The position numbers and the translations under genes are program-made. A DNA stretch of 64,000 bases from Niallia alba. Lineage in GTDB: Bacteria > Bacillota > Bacilli > Bacillales > Cytobacillaceae. Each line of letters begins with the position of its first letter. The stretch's first letter is position 1. Under the pieces are notes generated by a model that saw only the letters and a program-made list of their open reading frames with translations, searched no databases and had not been told where the DNA came from. Of the stretch, positions 20,349 through 30,473 are shown piece by piece. The stretch is taken from assembly GCF_012933555.1 (NCBI RefSeq), contig NZ_JABBPK010000001.1:2086001-2150000 (forward strand), written 5' to 3'.

Positions 20349-20641
20349 CTAAACCAAATCCTTTGAAGAGAAAAGAAGCGATTGCGTTAACATATGAGCA
20401 GCATAAACATTCTGCTCCTGCTGTTATTGCAAAAGGGAAAGGGCTTGTGGCAGAACAAATTCTTGAGCGCGCCCGAAAAGAAAATATCCCGATTCAAGAA
20501 GATCCTTCTCTAGTCGAACTTTTAAGTAAATTAAATATTAATGAACAAATCCCTGAAGATTTATATATGGCAGTAGCTGAGGTTTTTGCGTTTATTTATT
20601 CTTTAGAGAAGGAAACGACTAAAAAAGATGAGGAAAAATAG
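20345..20641 (+). CDS. ylqH: FlhB C-terminal-domain homologue (YlqH/FlhX)
   Basis: The 98-residue protein matches the cytoplasmic C-terminal part of FlhB without its membrane domain: R-K-E-A-I-A-L-T-Y, then V-I-A-K-G-K-G-L-V-A-E-Q-I, I-P-I-Q-E-D-P-S-L-V and V-A-E-V-F-A-F-I-Y. It corresponds to the part of FlhB after its self-cleavage site; the full FlhB encoded in this window (49305-50384) has A-V-A-E-I-L-A-F-V-Y at the equivalent end. Such FlhX-like proteins occur in Bacilli and can substitute for the FlhB tail. It is coupled to ylqG (ATGA overlap). Confidence 0.88.
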   Translation: MTKPNPLKRKEAIALTYEQHKHSAPAVIAKGKGLVAEQILERARKENIPIQEDPSLVELLSKLNINEQIPEDLYMAVAEVFAFIYSLEKETTKKDEEK

Positions 20642-20683
20642 TGGAAATAAAGAAAAAATATTTTTAAATGTAAAATATTTAAA

Positions 20684-20721
20684 GATAAAAGCCTTTTTTA
20701 TAGACAAAGAAAGGTTTTTTC
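20684..20721 (+). terminator. Probable intrinsic terminator after ylqH
   Basis: AAAAGCCTTTTTT pairs with AAAGAAAGGTTTTTT with one mismatch, ending in six T. Confidence 0.6.
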
Positions 20722-20938
20722 ATTTAAAATGAAAGCGTGACCATATTTTTGTTTTTTCTAAAAACATAAACAAATCGTAAATCGCTTCAAAAAGCCTATT
20801 AATACAGTGATAACGATTTTAATGTCAAAGGAGAAAACAAAAAAAGAAAGAAATAAATTTCGTTCTTTCGTTATAAAATGTAATAATGCAGTTGTCTCCA
20901 ATTTTACACAAAAAGGGAAATTAAAGGGGTGTGGAAGC

Positions 20939-22114
20939 TTGAATATTCATGAATATCAGGGGAAAGAAATTTTAGAATTAAACGGCGTCTCAGTACCAAA
21001 AGGAAAAGTAGCTTTTACAGTAGAAGAGGCAGTACGAGCTGCAGAAACATTAACCAGTGACGTATGGGTAGTAAAAGCGCAAATTCATGCAGGTGGTCGT
21101 GGAAAAGCTGGCGGAGTAAAGGTTGCTAAAAGTTTGGAAGAAGTAGAGACTTATGCATCCGAAATTTTAGGCAGCACATTGGTTACACATCAAACTGGTC
21201 CAGAAGGAAAAGTAGTAAAACGATTATTAATTGAAGAAGGTTGCCGAATCAAAAAGGAATATTACATAGGATTTGTCGTTGACCGTGCAACATCTCGAAT
21301 TGTACTAATGGCTTCTGAAGAGGGCGGTACAGAAATTGAGGAGATTGCAGAGAAGTATCCAGAGAAAATTGTGAAAGAAGTCATTGATCCAGTGACTGGC
21401 TTAACTCCGTTCCAAGCACGACGAGTTGCGTTTGCGATTAATATTCCAAGTAAGCAAGTAAATAAAGCAGTTGCATTTATGACTGGCTTATATAAAGTGT
21501 TTGTAGACAAAGACTGCTCAATTGCGGAAATTAATCCACTGGTGCTAACAGAGGATGGAAACATTATAGCGCTAGATGCGAAGCTGAATTTTGATGCAAA
21601 TGCCTTGTATAGACATAAAGATATTGTTGCATACAGAGATTTAGATGAAGAAAACGAAAAGGAATTAGAAGCTTCTAAATATGATTTAAGCTATATTGCT
21701 TTAAATGGAAATATTGGCTGTATGGTAAACGGGGCTGGACTTGCTATGGCAACCATGGACATTGTAAAGCATTATGGCGGCGAGCCCGCGAACTTCTTAG
21801 ATGTTGGGGGCGGTGCTACAGCTGAAAAAGTAACAGAAGCATTTAAAATCATTCTTTCTGATTCAAAAGTGAAAGGTATTTTTGTCAATATTTTTGGCGG
21901 TATCATGAAATGTGATGTTATCGCAACAGGGATTGTGGAGGCAGCAAAGCAAGTTAGTCTTCATGTACCTCTAGTTGTCCGCCTAGAAGGAACAAATGTT
22001 GAACTTGGCAAAAAGATTCTTCGTGAATCAGGAGTAGATATTGTAGCAGCGGAATCAATGGCTGATGGTGCTGAGAAAATTGTAACCTTAGTAGAACAAG
22101 GAGGGAACGAATAA
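20939..22114 (+). CDS. sucC: Succinyl-CoA synthetase beta subunit (ADP/GDP-forming)
   Basis: The beta subunit carries the ATP-grasp fold and, with SucD, converts succinyl-CoA and nucleoside diphosphate to succinate and nucleoside triphosphate in the citric acid cycle. The TTG at 20939 gives the family N-terminus [12 protein letters not shown] and sits behind AAAGGGGTGTGG. The frame is open 44 codons further upstream, but that part is low-complexity leader. Visible motifs include [21 protein letters not shown] and L-D-V-G-G-G-A. The 391-residue length is normal. The stop overlaps the sucD start by one base. Confidence 0.97.
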   Translation: MNIHEYQGKEILELNGVSVPKGKVAFTVEEAVRAAETLTSDVWVVKAQIHAGGRGKAGGVKVAKSLEEVETYASEILGSTLVTHQTGPEGKVVKRLLIEEGCRIKKEYYIGFVVDRATSRIVLMASEEGGTEIEEIAEKYPEKIVKEVIDPVTGLTPFQARRVAFAINIPSKQVNKAVAFMTGLYKVFVDKDCSIAEINPLVLTEDGNIIALDAKLNFDANALYRHKDIVAYRDLDEENEKELEASKYDLSYIALNGNIGCMVNGAGLAMATMDIVKHYGGEPANFLDVGGGATAEKVTEAFKIILSDSKVKGIFVNIFGGIMKCDVIATGIVEAAKQVSLHVPLVVRLEGTNVELGKKILRESGVDIVAAESMADGAEKIVTLVEQGGNE

Positions 22115-23031
22115 TGAGTGTTTTTATTAATAAAGATACAAAAGTCCTTGTCCAAGGGATCACAGGTGCAACAGCACTTTTTCATACAAAACAAATGCTG
22201 GAGTATGGTACAAAGATTGTCGGCGGTGTTACGCCCGGCAAAGGCGGTACTACTGTAGAAGGTGTACCAGTATTTAATACTGTAAAGGATGCAGTAGATG
22301 TAACAGAGGCAAATGCATCTGTTATTTATGTACCTGCACCATTTGCTGCAGATGCCATTTTGGAAGCAGTTGACGCAGAACTTGATTTGGTAATCTGTAT
22401 TACAGAGCATATCCCAGTTCTTGATATGGTGAAAGTAAAACGTTATATGGAAGGGAAAAAGACTAGATTAATAGGCCCGAACTGTCCAGGTGTTATTACG
22501 CCAGAAGAATGTAAGATTGGAATCATGCCAGGATATATCCATAAGAAAGGCCATGTAGGGGTTGTCTCTCGTTCAGGTACCCTAACATATGAGGCAGTTC
22601 ATCAGCTTTCCCAGGCTGGAATTGGCCAATCTACAGCTGTTGGAATTGGCGGAGATCCAGTAAATGGAACAGATTTTATTGATACGTTAAAAGCGTTTAA
22701 TGAAGATGAAGATACGTATGCAGTAATTATGATTGGGGAAATTGGTGGTACTGCAGAGGAAGAAGCGGCACGATGGGTTAAGGAAAATATGACAAAACCT
22801 GTAGTAGGATTTATCGGTGGACGTACTGCTCCTCCAGGCAAGCGCATGGGTCATGCAGGTGCGATTATCTCAGGTGGAAAAGGAACAGCAGATGAAAAAA
22901 TTAATGTTCTAACTGAATGTGGCATTAAAGTAGCTCCAACACCTTCTGACATGGGAGCCACCCTAATTGAAGTATTAAAAGAGCAGTCATTATATGAAAA
23001 ATGTAAAACGCATGAAGTAGTAACAAAATAA
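22114..23031 (+). CDS. sucD: Succinyl-CoA synthetase alpha subunit
   Basis: The 305-residue alpha subunit binds CoA and carries the phosphohistidine. A Rossmann CoA site is visible at the N-terminus (V-Q-G-I-T-G-A-T-A). The phosphorylated histidine lies in [10 protein letters not shown] at about residue 248. G-P-N-C-P-G-V-I and S-R-S-G-T-L-T-Y-E are further conserved boxes. It is coupled to sucC by a one-base overlap, and the pair ends at a strong terminator. Regulation cannot be read from the upstream spacer. Confidence 0.98.
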   Translation: MSVFINKDTKVLVQGITGATALFHTKQMLEYGTKIVGGVTPGKGGTTVEGVPVFNTVKDAVDVTEANASVIYVPAPFAADAILEAVDAELDLVICITEHIPVLDMVKVKRYMEGKKTRLIGPNCPGVITPEECKIGIMPGYIHKKGHVGVVSRSGTLTYEAVHQLSQAGIGQSTAVGIGGDPVNGTDFIDTLKAFNEDEDTYAVIMIGEIGGTAEEEAARWVKENMTKPVVGFIGGRTAPPGKRMGHAGAIISGGKGTADEKINVLTECGIKVAPTPSDMGATLIEVLKEQSLYEKCKTHEVVTK

Positions 23032-23044
23032 AAGAGAAACAAAT

Positions 23045-23080
23045 CTAGCCTTGTTTTTACAAAATAAGGCTAGGTTTTTT
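23045..23080 (+). terminator. Intrinsic terminator of sucCD
   Basis: CTAGCCTT pairs perfectly with AAGGCTAG, followed by GTTTTTT. Confidence 0.9.
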
Positions 23081-23282
23081 CGTGATTTTTCAAGGGGATA
23101 GCGTAAGGAATAGGCAATCTACAGATTTACAAATGGATAGAGCGCATGAATACTAGGCATTTTTGAAAAAACTATTTATAATGAAGGAAGATAATTCCTT
23201 ATTTAACATGTGTTTTTCACCTTCCTTTCTGTATTTTAAGCTGAATTATTGTGGAAAAGTAGATAAGCGAAAGGAAGAAAAG

Positions 23283-24152
23283 ATGGAAATAGCAAATGAA
23301 TCATTAATTAAATTGCACCATTGTCGAGGAATCAGTTGGAAAATGATTGATAGTCTTCTAAAAGTAGATCCTACTCTTCAGTTGGATAATATCCCTTCCT
23401 TTATATCAACCTCATTATCTCCTACTATGCAGAGGGAAATCGTTGAAACTATCCGTTCTAACCATGTGGAAGAGCAATTGAATCAGTATCGATACAATCA
23501 CATCCACGTAATCACTTTTTTTGATCCATTATACCCTCCATTTCTAAAAGAGATATATCAGCCCCCTTGGGTCCTTTATGCGAAAGGAGATCTTTCTTTG
23601 CTTCAATCGAAAAAAAAACTTGCAATTGTTGGTTCGCGTATGGCTACTCTGTATAGTACCAAAGTGATTCAAAAGCTTATGAAAGAATTAGTAGCGGAAG
23701 AAATCGTGATTGTAAGTGGTCTTGCGCATGGAGTAGATTCGATTGCCCATAAGCTTGCTATCGAAAATGGCGGTAAAACGATCGGCGTTATTGCTGGAGG
23801 AATTTTTCATATCTATCCGAAAGAAAATAGGGAGTTAGCAGGAGAAATGATGAAACATCATCTAGTATTATCTGAATATCCCCCGTTAACAAAACCTCAA
23901 AAGTGGCAATTTCCGATGAGAAATCGAATTATTAGTGGGTTAAGCAATGGAACATTGATCGTAGAGGCCAAGAAAAAAAGCGGCTCCTTAATCACTGCGA
24001 ACTTCGCCGTAAACGAAGGAAGGGATGTATTCGCTGTGCCAGGCAATATATTTAGCTCCTTTTCAGATGGTCCCAATGAATTAATCCAACAAGGTGCAAA
24101 GCCAGTACTTGAAGCAAAGGATATACTCGAAGAATGGAAGCATTTAATGTGA
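23283..24152 (+). CDS. dprA: DNA-processing protein DprA (Smf)
   Basis: The 289-residue protein loads RecA on incoming single-stranded DNA during transformation. The Rossmann-like core shows A-I-V-G-S-R at about residue 119, V-S-G-L-A-H-G-V-D-S-I-A-H-K-L-A, G-V-I-A-G-G-I, and the F-P-M-R-N-R-I-I-S-G-L box with E-A-K-K-K-S-G-S-L-I-T-A. The ATG at 23283 follows AAAGGAAGAAAAG and gives the normal family length. An upstream extension of the frame by 40 codons looks unrelated. It sits between sucD and topA, as in B. subtilis. Confidence 0.95.
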   Translation: MEIANESLIKLHHCRGISWKMIDSLLKVDPTLQLDNIPSFISTSLSPTMQREIVETIRSNHVEEQLNQYRYNHIHVITFFDPLYPPFLKEIYQPPWVLYAKGDLSLLQSKKKLAIVGSRMATLYSTKVIQKLMKELVAEEIVIVSGLAHGVDSIAHKLAIENGGKTIGVIAGGIFHIYPKENRELAGEMMKHHLVLSEYPPLTKPQKWQFPMRNRIISGLSNGTLIVEAKKKSGSLITANFAVNEGRDVFAVPGNIFSSFSDGPNELIQQGAKPVLEAKDILEEWKHLM

Positions 24153-24511
24153 GTAAGAAAAAAAGTAAAAAGTACCGTATTTCTTATATACCAACAGTTT
24201 TCATAACAAATTTGTCAAGATAAAATAATTATTTTTACAGATTCCCAATTTAAATTAGTTTTCAATATAAAAGGAAAGTGTTACGCTATAAGCATAAAAT
24301 TATATAGGGAATTATCTTTTTATTGAGAGTTTAATGCTTTTTTATTGTTGTGTTCGTAAACTTTCCATAAATTTGGATTTTTTTTCATGAAACTTCAAAA
24401 AAGTGTTGCTATTTTTAGCAATTTGTTATACATTTTGCAACGTATAGATATTTAAACTGATAAAATTACGTAAATAAAGAGAGTGAAAACGTTTGCTAGT
24501 TATCGGAATGT
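24153..24511. other. Gene-free AT-rich region between dprA and topA
   Basis: No open frame, repeat or RNA gene is recognisable in this stretch, which is very AT-rich. It ends at the topA promoter. Confidence 0.5.
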
Positions 24512-24538
24512 TTGACAAATCAAAACATAGTATACAAT
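24512..24538 (+). promoter_or_regulatory. Candidate promoter of topA
   Basis: TTGACA (24512-24517) is followed by TATACAATAATAG. The TACAAT box at 24533-24538 is only 15 bases away; AATAAT three bases later would give 18. The -35 match is exact. Confidence 0.55.
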
Positions 24539-24577
24539 AATAGTGAATATTTAAATCCCTCTTAAGGAGGACAGTGG

Positions 24578-26653
24578 ATGTCAGATTTTTTAGTAATCGT
24601 TGAGTCACCAGCGAAAGCAAAGACAATAGAACGATATTTAGGAAAAAAATATAAAGTGAGAGCATCGATGGGGCATATTAGGGATTTACCTAAGAGTCAG
24701 ATGGGTGTTGATATAGAAAAAGACTTCGAACCGAAGTACATAACAATCCGTGGAAAAGGTCCCGTTTTAAAGGAACTTAAAACAGCTGCGAAAAAAGCGA
24801 AAAAAATCTACTTAGCGGCTGACCCGGATCGCGAAGGGGAAGCAATTGCATGGCATTTGGCAAATAGTTTGAATGTTGATATCGAGTCAGATTGTCGAGT
24901 AGTATTCAATGAGATAACGAAAGATGCCATTAAAGAGTCATTCAAGCATCCTCGAGCGATTAATATGGACCTAGTAGATTCTCAGCAAGCTAGAAGGATT
25001 TTAGACCGATTAGTGGGTTATAATATAAGCCCTTTATTATGGAAAAAAGTAAAAAAAGGACTTAGCGCCGGAAGAGTACAGTCTGTTGCTGTTCGTCTTA
25101 TAATTGAAAGAGAACAAGAAATTAAAGAGTTTATACCAGAGGAATACTGGTCTATTGAAGGAAGTTTTATTAAAGGTAAAAATAATTTTGAAGCATCCTT
25201 TTATGGTATGAATGGCGAAAAAATCGAGCTTCATTCAGAAAATGATGTTAAGAAAATAACAAGCCAACTAAAAGGGAATAAATTTACTGTCGATAAAGTA
25301 ACGAAGAAAGAGCGGAAGAGAAATCCTGCCGTTCCGTTTACAACTTCTTCCCTACAACAAGAAGCGGCCCGTAAATTAAATTTCCGTGCGAAGAAAACAA
25401 TGATGCTAGCGCAACAATTATATGAAGGAATTGATCTTGGTAAAGAAGGAACGGTCGGTTTGATTACCTACATGAGAACAGACTCAACAAGAATTTCAGA
25501 AGTTGCGCAAACCGAAGCATTTGACTATATAACCAGTCATTATGGGAAAGAGTATACGAAAGAAGATAAGAAAAAAGAGAAAAAGAATCCAAAAGTTCAA
25601 GATGCTCATGAAGCAGTACGTCCAACTAGCATTATTCGCGAACCAAATAAGATGAAGGAATACTTATCTCGAGACCAATTTAGATTATATAAGCTAATTT
25701 GGGAAAGATTTATTGCTAGTCAAATGGCGCCAGCTGTAATGGATACGATGAGTGTTGATTTATCCAATGGTAACGTTGTTTTCCGTGCTAATGGCTCAAA
25801 AATTAAATTCCCTGGCTTTATGAAAGTATATGTTGAAGGCACAGATGATAATGTTGATGAAAAAGATCGCCAGCTTCCTGATTTAAAGGAAGGGGATACG
25901 GTATTAAATAAAGATATTGATACAAAGCAGCATTTTACACAGCCGCCTCCACGTTATACGGAAGCGAGATTAGTTAGAACGCTAGAAGAGTTAGGGATAG
26001 GAAGACCGTCTACCTTTGCTCCAACTCTTGATACCATTCAAAAAAGAGGCTATGTTGCTCTTGATAACAAACGTTTTGTCCCTACAGAATTAGGTGAAAT
26101 TGTTTTAGAGTTAATTTTAGAATTTTTCCCTGAAATATTAAATATTGAGTTCACTGCAAATATGGAACAAGATTTAGATAATATTGAGGCAGGGGAGGTC
26201 AATTGGGTAAAGGTTATCGATGACTTTTATAAAACGTTTGAGAAAAGGCTGGAAGTAGCAGAACAAGAAATGCAGACAATCGAAATTAAAGATGAACCAG
26301 CTGGAGAAGATTGCGAAGAGTGTGGTCATCCAATGGTTTTTAAAATGGGTCGATATGGTAAATTTATGGCGTGCAGTAATTTCCCAGATTGCAGAAACAC
26401 GAAAGCTATTGTGAAGGATATTGGTGTGAAATGTCCGAAGTGCCACGAAGGAAATATTATTGAAAGAAAAAGTAAAAAAAGAAGAATTTTTTATGGATGT
26501 GACCGATTCCCAGAATGTGATTTCATTTCGTGGGATAAGCCACTACAAAGACCATGTCCTAAGTGTGAGAGCATGCTAGTAGAGAAGAAATTGAAAAAAG
26601 GTGTTCAAGTTCAGTGTGTAAACTGCGATTATAAAGAAGAACCACAAAGCTAA
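24578..26653 (+). CDS. topA: DNA topoisomerase I (type IA)
   Basis: The 691-residue enzyme relaxes negative supercoils. The TOPRIM domain is N-terminal ([10 protein letters not shown] at 6-15, then [12 protein letters not shown] at about 81-92). The catalytic tyrosine is Tyr298 in [12 protein letters not shown]. Near the C-terminus are three zinc-ribbon-like modules with C-x-x-C pairs (C-E-E-C, C-P-K-C, C-P-K-C). An AAGGAGGA site precedes the ATG. In B. subtilis trmFO follows topA; here no gene follows for 820 bases. Confidence 0.98.
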   Translation: MSDFLVIVESPAKAKTIERYLGKKYKVRASMGHIRDLPKSQMGVDIEKDFEPKYITIRGKGPVLKELKTAAKKAKKIYLAADPDREGEAIAWHLANSLNVDIESDCRVVFNEITKDAIKESFKHPRAINMDLVDSQQARRILDRLVGYNISPLLWKKVKKGLSAGRVQSVAVRLIIEREQEIKEFIPEEYWSIEGSFIKGKNNFEASFYGMNGEKIELHSENDVKKITSQLKGNKFTVDKVTKKERKRNPAVPFTTSSLQQEAARKLNFRAKKTMMLAQQLYEGIDLGKEGTVGLITYMRTDSTRISEVAQTEAFDYITSHYGKEYTKEDKKKEKKNPKVQDAHEAVRPTSIIREPNKMKEYLSRDQFRLYKLIWERFIASQMAPAVMDTMSVDLSNGNVVFRANGSKIKFPGFMKVYVEGTDDNVDEKDRQLPDLKEGDTVLNKDIDTKQHFTQPPPRYTEARLVRTLEELGIGRPSTFAPTLDTIQKRGYVALDNKRFVPTELGEIVLELILEFFPEILNIEFTANMEQDLDNIEAGEVNWVKVIDDFYKTFEKRLEVAEQEMQTIEIKDEPAGEDCEECGHPMVFKMGRYGKFMACSNFPDCRNTKAIVKDIGVKCPKCHEGNIIERKSKKRRIFYGCDRFPECDFISWDKPLQRPCPKCESMLVEKKLKKGVQVQCVNCDYKEEPQS

Positions 26654-26756
26654 CAGGTATATCTTTATAAAGAGTAACATGAATAGGATAAAAATAGATT
26701 TTGAGGGTGAGCGTTATGCTCACTCTCTTGTCACGTTACTACCAAAGTTTATCCCA

Positions 26757-26905
26757 ACTCTTAACGGGCAGTAGACTCCCTAAAAGCTTATGGAAATACG
26801 AGGAAGATAGGAGATCAACTGTCTGTAAAGGTCCGATTGGTTCAACTATCCATCAGTGAGGGATGAAAGAAAACCCACTGATGGAAGTTCACTTTATCAC
26901 TCATT
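26757..26905 (+). repeat. Dispersed repeat family A, full copy
   Basis: The copy begins near ATCCCAACTCTTAACGGGCAG and ends with ACTGATGGAAGTTCACTTTAT. ACGGGCAGT pairs with ACTGTCTGT (two G-U pairs) as an outer helix. CCATCAGTG with CACTGATGG forms a terminal hairpin, with the motif GTCCGATTGGTTCAACTA between them. It matches the copy at 60367-60520 almost throughout. Confidence 0.85.
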
Positions 26906-26984
26906 ATATCAACTAAATATTATATATAATGGAAGTAAAAGTTTTTCCAACAGGAAAAAAGAATTAGTTGGAAAAATGGAGCAG

Positions 26985-27130
26985 CCGGAATACACGAAGA
27001 CGCCACGGGGATTAGTGAGACAGTGTGAGTGTGAGACCCCGGAGGCTGAAGTGAGGAGGCTTAAGCTTAGCCCAACGGAAAGTGAAGTGTATTGCTGCGG
27101 GTAATCGCAACAAACTTTACGAAAACAGCC
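26985..27130 (+). repeat. Dispersed repeat family B, full copy
   Basis: The element starts with CGGAATACACGAAGACGCCA and contains GAGACCCCGGAGGC, GAGGAGGCTTAAGC and CCAACGGAAAGTGAAGTGTATT. It ends in CGCAACAAACTTTACGAAAA and CAGCC. Related copies lie at 31381 and 57908. I recall sequences of this type widely dispersed in Bacillus genomes. An open frame of about 80 codons across it is incidental. Confidence 0.85.
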
Positions 27131-27419
27131 TTCGAAAAAATAATTAAATCTCTTGTAGTAGAAACTTTTCATTCTTTCACTCGTATAGTAAAATGCTATG
27201 AGTGAACATCATACATACTTTGTGGAAAGAAATACGATTGACAATAGTTTGCATTTTTGTTTAAGATTTCATTTTGTAATCACAGTTATTTGTCCTCTTT
27301 AGAATGTATGACAATTAAATAGGATTAGTAATAAGAGCAAGAGGGAAAAAGAAGAAATAACAGGAAAGGAAAGAATTGTCACGAACAATTCGGAACTTTG
27401 TGAAAAATATGTAAATTTA

Positions 27420-27448
27420 TTGATTGTAGATAAAAAGTATGATAATAT
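27420..27448 (+). promoter_or_regulatory. Candidate promoter of xerC-hslVU-codY
   Basis: TTGATT (27420-27425) and TAATAT (27443-27448) are 17 bases apart and lie 25 bases before the xerC ATG. Confidence 0.6.
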
Positions 27449-27473
27449 GATGTAGCCGTTGTGAGGTGGGGTT

Positions 27474-28376
27474 ATGAAACAGGAATTAAACAATCATGTT
27501 CAAGCATTTATTACTTATTTGCAGATTGAAAAAAATTACTCACCATATACAATAGAATTTTATACGCAAGATATTAATCAATTCTTTCACTTTATGAAAG
27601 ATCAAGTAATAGACAAGTTAGAGGACGTAAGTCCATCTGATGTAAGAATATACTTAACAGAACTTTTTTCAGAGCAATTGGCGAGAAAAACAATTGCGCG
27701 AAAAATATCTAGTTTGAGAAGTTTTTATCGTTTTTTGCTTAGGGAAAAAGTAGTAGAGAACAATCCGTTTTCTGCTGTATCGATCCCGAAGCTAGAAAAG
27801 AGATTACCTGATTTTTTCTACGAGGAAGAATTGCAGCAACTCTTTTTATCATGTGACACAAATACACCCCTTGGTTTAAGAAATAAAGCATTGCTTGAAT
27901 TATTGTATGCCACTGGCATTCGTGTTGGGGAATGTACAAAAATTCAATTAAGTGATATTGATTTTAGTGTTTCTACCGTATTAGTTAGGGGAAAGGGTCA
28001 AAAGGAAAGGTATGTTCCATTTGGCAGTTTTGCACATAATGCTCTTGAAGCGTACATAAAAGCAGGTAGGAATAAGTTGATGAAGAATGCTTCGACTCAT
28101 TCTTATTTGTTTGTTAATTATCGCGGAGGAATTTTAACAGATAACGGAGTTCGTGATATCTTAAATAAAATGATGAATACTTCATCCTCACAAGGAAAAA
28201 TTCATCCCCATAAATTAAGACATTCCTTTGCAACTCATTTGTTGGCAAATGGTGCAGATATGAGAACGGTACAAGAATTATTAGGTCATGCATTTTTAAC
28301 ATCAACGCAAATATATACTCATGTTACAAACGAGTATTTAAAAAAGACGTATATGTCTTATCACCCTAGGGCATAG
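27474..28376 (+). CDS. xerC: Tyrosine recombinase XerC (CodV)
   Basis: The 300-residue recombinase resolves chromosome dimers at dif together with XerD. The N-terminal SAM-like core-binding domain occupies about residues 1-90. The catalytic domain shows Arg150 in T-G-I-R-V-G-E, the lysine in G-K-G-Q-K-E-R, H-x-L-R in H-P-H-K-L-R-H-S-F-A-T-H, the second histidine in L-L-G-H-A-F-L, and the tyrosine in Q-I-Y-T-H-V. All catalytic residues are present. GTGAGGTGGGG precedes the ATG. It is the first gene of the codV-clpQ-clpY-codY arrangement. Confidence 0.96.
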   Translation: MKQELNNHVQAFITYLQIEKNYSPYTIEFYTQDINQFFHFMKDQVIDKLEDVSPSDVRIYLTELFSEQLARKTIARKISSLRSFYRFLLREKVVENNPFSAVSIPKLEKRLPDFFYEEELQQLFLSCDTNTPLGLRNKALLELLYATGIRVGECTKIQLSDIDFSVSTVLVRGKGQKERYVPFGSFAHNALEAYIKAGRNKLMKNASTHSYLFVNYRGGILTDNGVRDILNKMMNTSSSQGKIHPHKLRHSFATHLLANGADMRTVQELLGHAFLTSTQIYTHVTNEYLKKTYMSYHPRA

Positions 28377-28400
28377 TCAATTGGATAAGGAGGAAGTAAC

Positions 28401-28952
28401 ATGTCTGAAATGCCACAATTTCATGCAACAACTATTTTTGCGGTAAAACATAAAGGGAAGTCGGCAATGTCTGGTGATGGTCAAGTCACATTAGGGAATG
28501 CTGTAGTGATGAAACATACTGCCCGTAAGGTAAGAAAGCTTTTTAACGGGAAAGTAATTGCAGGATTTGCGGGATCAGTTGCGGATGCCTTTACTCTTTT
28601 TGAATTGTTTGAAGGGAAATTAGATGAGTATAACGGGAACTTACAACGTGCATCAGTAGAGCTTGCGAAGCTTTGGCGCAGTGATAAAGTTCTTAGAAAG
28701 CTTGAAGCAATGTTGATTGTGATGAATGAAACAGACCTTTTATTAGTATCTGGAACAGGCGAAGTAATTGAACCAGATGATGGTATACTTGCAATCGGAT
28801 CTGGCGGTAACTATGCTTTGGCTGCTGGTAGAGCGTTGAAAACTTATTCTGGAGATAATCTTTCTGCATACGACATTGCGAAAGCGGCTCTAGAGATTGC
28901 TGGTGAAATTTGTGTTTATACAAATAATAATATCATCGTGGAAGAATTATAG
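28401..28952 (+). CDS. hslV: ATP-dependent protease peptidase subunit HslV (ClpQ)
   Basis: The 183-residue protein is the proteasome-like peptidase of the HslVU (CodWX) complex. The start follows GGAGGAAG. The N-terminus [13 protein letters not shown] extends past the Thr-Thr used in most HslV enzymes. B. subtilis ClpQ also carries a short extension and is reported to use an N-terminal serine. Here Ser2 is present, but the extension is a few residues longer. The core G-D-G-Q-V-T, K-V-R-K-L and [11 protein letters not shown] are intact. hslU follows 15 bases later. Confidence 0.96.
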   Translation: MSEMPQFHATTIFAVKHKGKSAMSGDGQVTLGNAVVMKHTARKVRKLFNGKVIAGFAGSVADAFTLFELFEGKLDEYNGNLQRASVELAKLWRSDKVLRKLEAMLIVMNETDLLLVSGTGEVIEPDDGILAIGSGGNYALAAGRALKTYSGDNLSAYDIAKAALEIAGEICVYTNNNIIVEEL

Positions 28953-28967
28953 GGGAGGATTTTTATT

Positions 28968-30377
28968 ATGCAAAAAAGTGCTAGTTTAACACCTCGTCAA
29001 ATTGTAGAGCGACTTGATCAATATATTGTAGGACAAAAGGATGCAAAAAAAGCTGTGGCTGTCGCTTTAAGAAACCGTTTTCGCAGAGGCTTGCTAGATG
29101 AAAAGCTAAGAGATGAAATTAGTCCGAAAAACATTTTGATGATTGGTCCTACTGGTGTCGGGAAAACAGAGATTGCAAGAAGAATTGCAAAAATTGTCAA
29201 TGCCCCATTTGTTAAGGTAGAAGCTACAAAATTTACAGAGGTAGGGTATGTTGGTCGCGATGTGGAATCAATGGTCCGAGATCTTGTAGAAACATCTGTT
29301 CGCTTGGTAAAAGAAGAAAAGATGTTTCAAGTAAAAGAAAGAGCGGAAATTGCAGCAAATAATCGTCTTGTTGAATTGTTAGTTCCTACTACTGCAAAGA
29401 AAACATCCAACTACAAAAATCCTCTGGAAATGCTTTTTGGCGGCGGAGCTGTGGACACAGATGAGGAAGAGTCTACAGTAGAAGAACCTAGTAAGTCTGA
29501 AAAAAGAAAAATAGTAAAAGAAAAGCTTGCCCTCGGGGAACTAGAAGAGGAAGTAGTTTCTGTAGAAATGGAAGAGCAACAGCCTTCTATGTTTGACATG
29601 CTCCAAGGTTCTGGTATGGAACAAATGGGAATGAATATGCAGGATGCTTTAAGTAGTTTTATGCCGAAAAAAAAGAAAAAACGAAAATTAACAGTTAGGG
29701 AAGCTCGAGTTGTTTTAACGAACGAGGAAGCGCAAAAACTAATTGATATGGATGAGGTTACACAAGAAGCGGTTGTTCGCGCAGAACAAATGGGTATGAT
29801 ATTTATCGATGAAATTGATAAAATTGCCAGCAAGTCAAATGGCAGCTCTTCTGCGGATGTTTCACGAGAAGGAGTTCAACGAGATATTTTACCTGTAGTG
29901 GAAGGTTCAACAGTTGTTACAAAATATGGATCTGTTAAAACTGATCATGTATTGTTTATTGCTGCTGGAGCATTCCATATGTCAAAGCCATCTGATTTAA
30001 TTCCAGAACTGCAAGGTAGATTTCCAATTCGCGTGGAACTTACGAAATTAACAGTGGATGATTTTTATCGAATTCTTGTAGAACCAGATAATGCATTGAT
30101 TAAGCAATATCAAGCGCTATTGCAAACAGAAGGTATAGAAATTGAATTTTCTGACGAAGCTATTCGTAAGATAGCTGAAGTGGCTTTTGAAGTAAATCAA
30201 AATACAGATAATATCGGTGCAAGAAGACTTCATACTATTCTGGAAAAATTACTGGAAGATTTGTCTTTCGAAGCACCAGAAATAACAATGGAAAAGATAA
30301 CAATTACTCCAGCATATGTGGAGGAGAAGTTAGGAGCCATCTCAAGAAATAAAGACTTAAGTCAATTTATACTATAA
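28968..30377 (+). CDS. hslU: ATP-dependent protease ATPase subunit HslU (ClpY)
   Basis: The 469-residue AAA+ unfoldase feeds substrates to HslV. Walker A G-P-T-G-V-G-K-T is at about residues 61-68 and Walker B F-I-D-E-I-D-K-I near 283. The variable I domain between them contains an acidic segment and a run of Lys. The C-terminus D-L-S-Q-F-I-L keeps the tail that inserts into HslV. An AGGGGAGGA site precedes the ATG. It is in one unit with xerC and hslV. Confidence 0.97.
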   Translation: MQKSASLTPRQIVERLDQYIVGQKDAKKAVAVALRNRFRRGLLDEKLRDEISPKNILMIGPTGVGKTEIARRIAKIVNAPFVKVEATKFTEVGYVGRDVESMVRDLVETSVRLVKEEKMFQVKERAEIAANNRLVELLVPTTAKKTSNYKNPLEMLFGGGAVDTDEEESTVEEPSKSEKRKIVKEKLALGELEEEVVSVEMEEQQPSMFDMLQGSGMEQMGMNMQDALSSFMPKKKKKRKLTVREARVVLTNEEAQKLIDMDEVTQEAVVRAEQMGMIFIDEIDKIASKSNGSSSADVSREGVQRDILPVVEGSTVVTKYGSVKTDHVLFIAAGAFHMSKPSDLIPELQGRFPIRVELTKLTVDDFYRILVEPDNALIKQYQALLQTEGIEIEFSDEAIRKIAEVAFEVNQNTDNIGARRLHTILEKLLEDLSFEAPEITMEKITITPAYVEEKLGAISRNKDLSQFIL

Positions 30378-30473
30378 TTTAGTTCAATCAGAATTTTAAC
30401 TCCTGAAATGGTAAAGGTATAAGTAGACATAGATTATTTCTAGTATTGGTTTTAGTTAACAGGAGGAATAAAA

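Larger units (their letters stand above)
26654..27473. other. 820-bp gene-free gap at the usual trmFO position
   Basis: Between topA and xerC there is no long open frame on either strand and no recognisable trace of the FAD-binding motif of TrmFO. The gap holds one copy each of repeat families A and B (26757-26905 and 26985-27130), then about 300 bases of unremarkable AT-rich sequence with the xerC promoter. Confidence 0.75.

Noticed and set aside
20807-20938. N-terminal extension of SucC by 44 codons
   Set aside because: The extension is Lys/Asn-rich and unlike the family; the TTG at 20939 has a good ribosome binding site and gives the normal start.
23163-23282. N-terminal extension of DprA by 40 codons
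   Set aside because: The ATG at 23283 has a ribosome binding site and gives the normal length; the extension has no family similarity.
26856-27104. 82-codon open frame between topA and xerC
   Set aside because: It runs through repeat families A and B and has no ribosome binding site or protein-like conservation.
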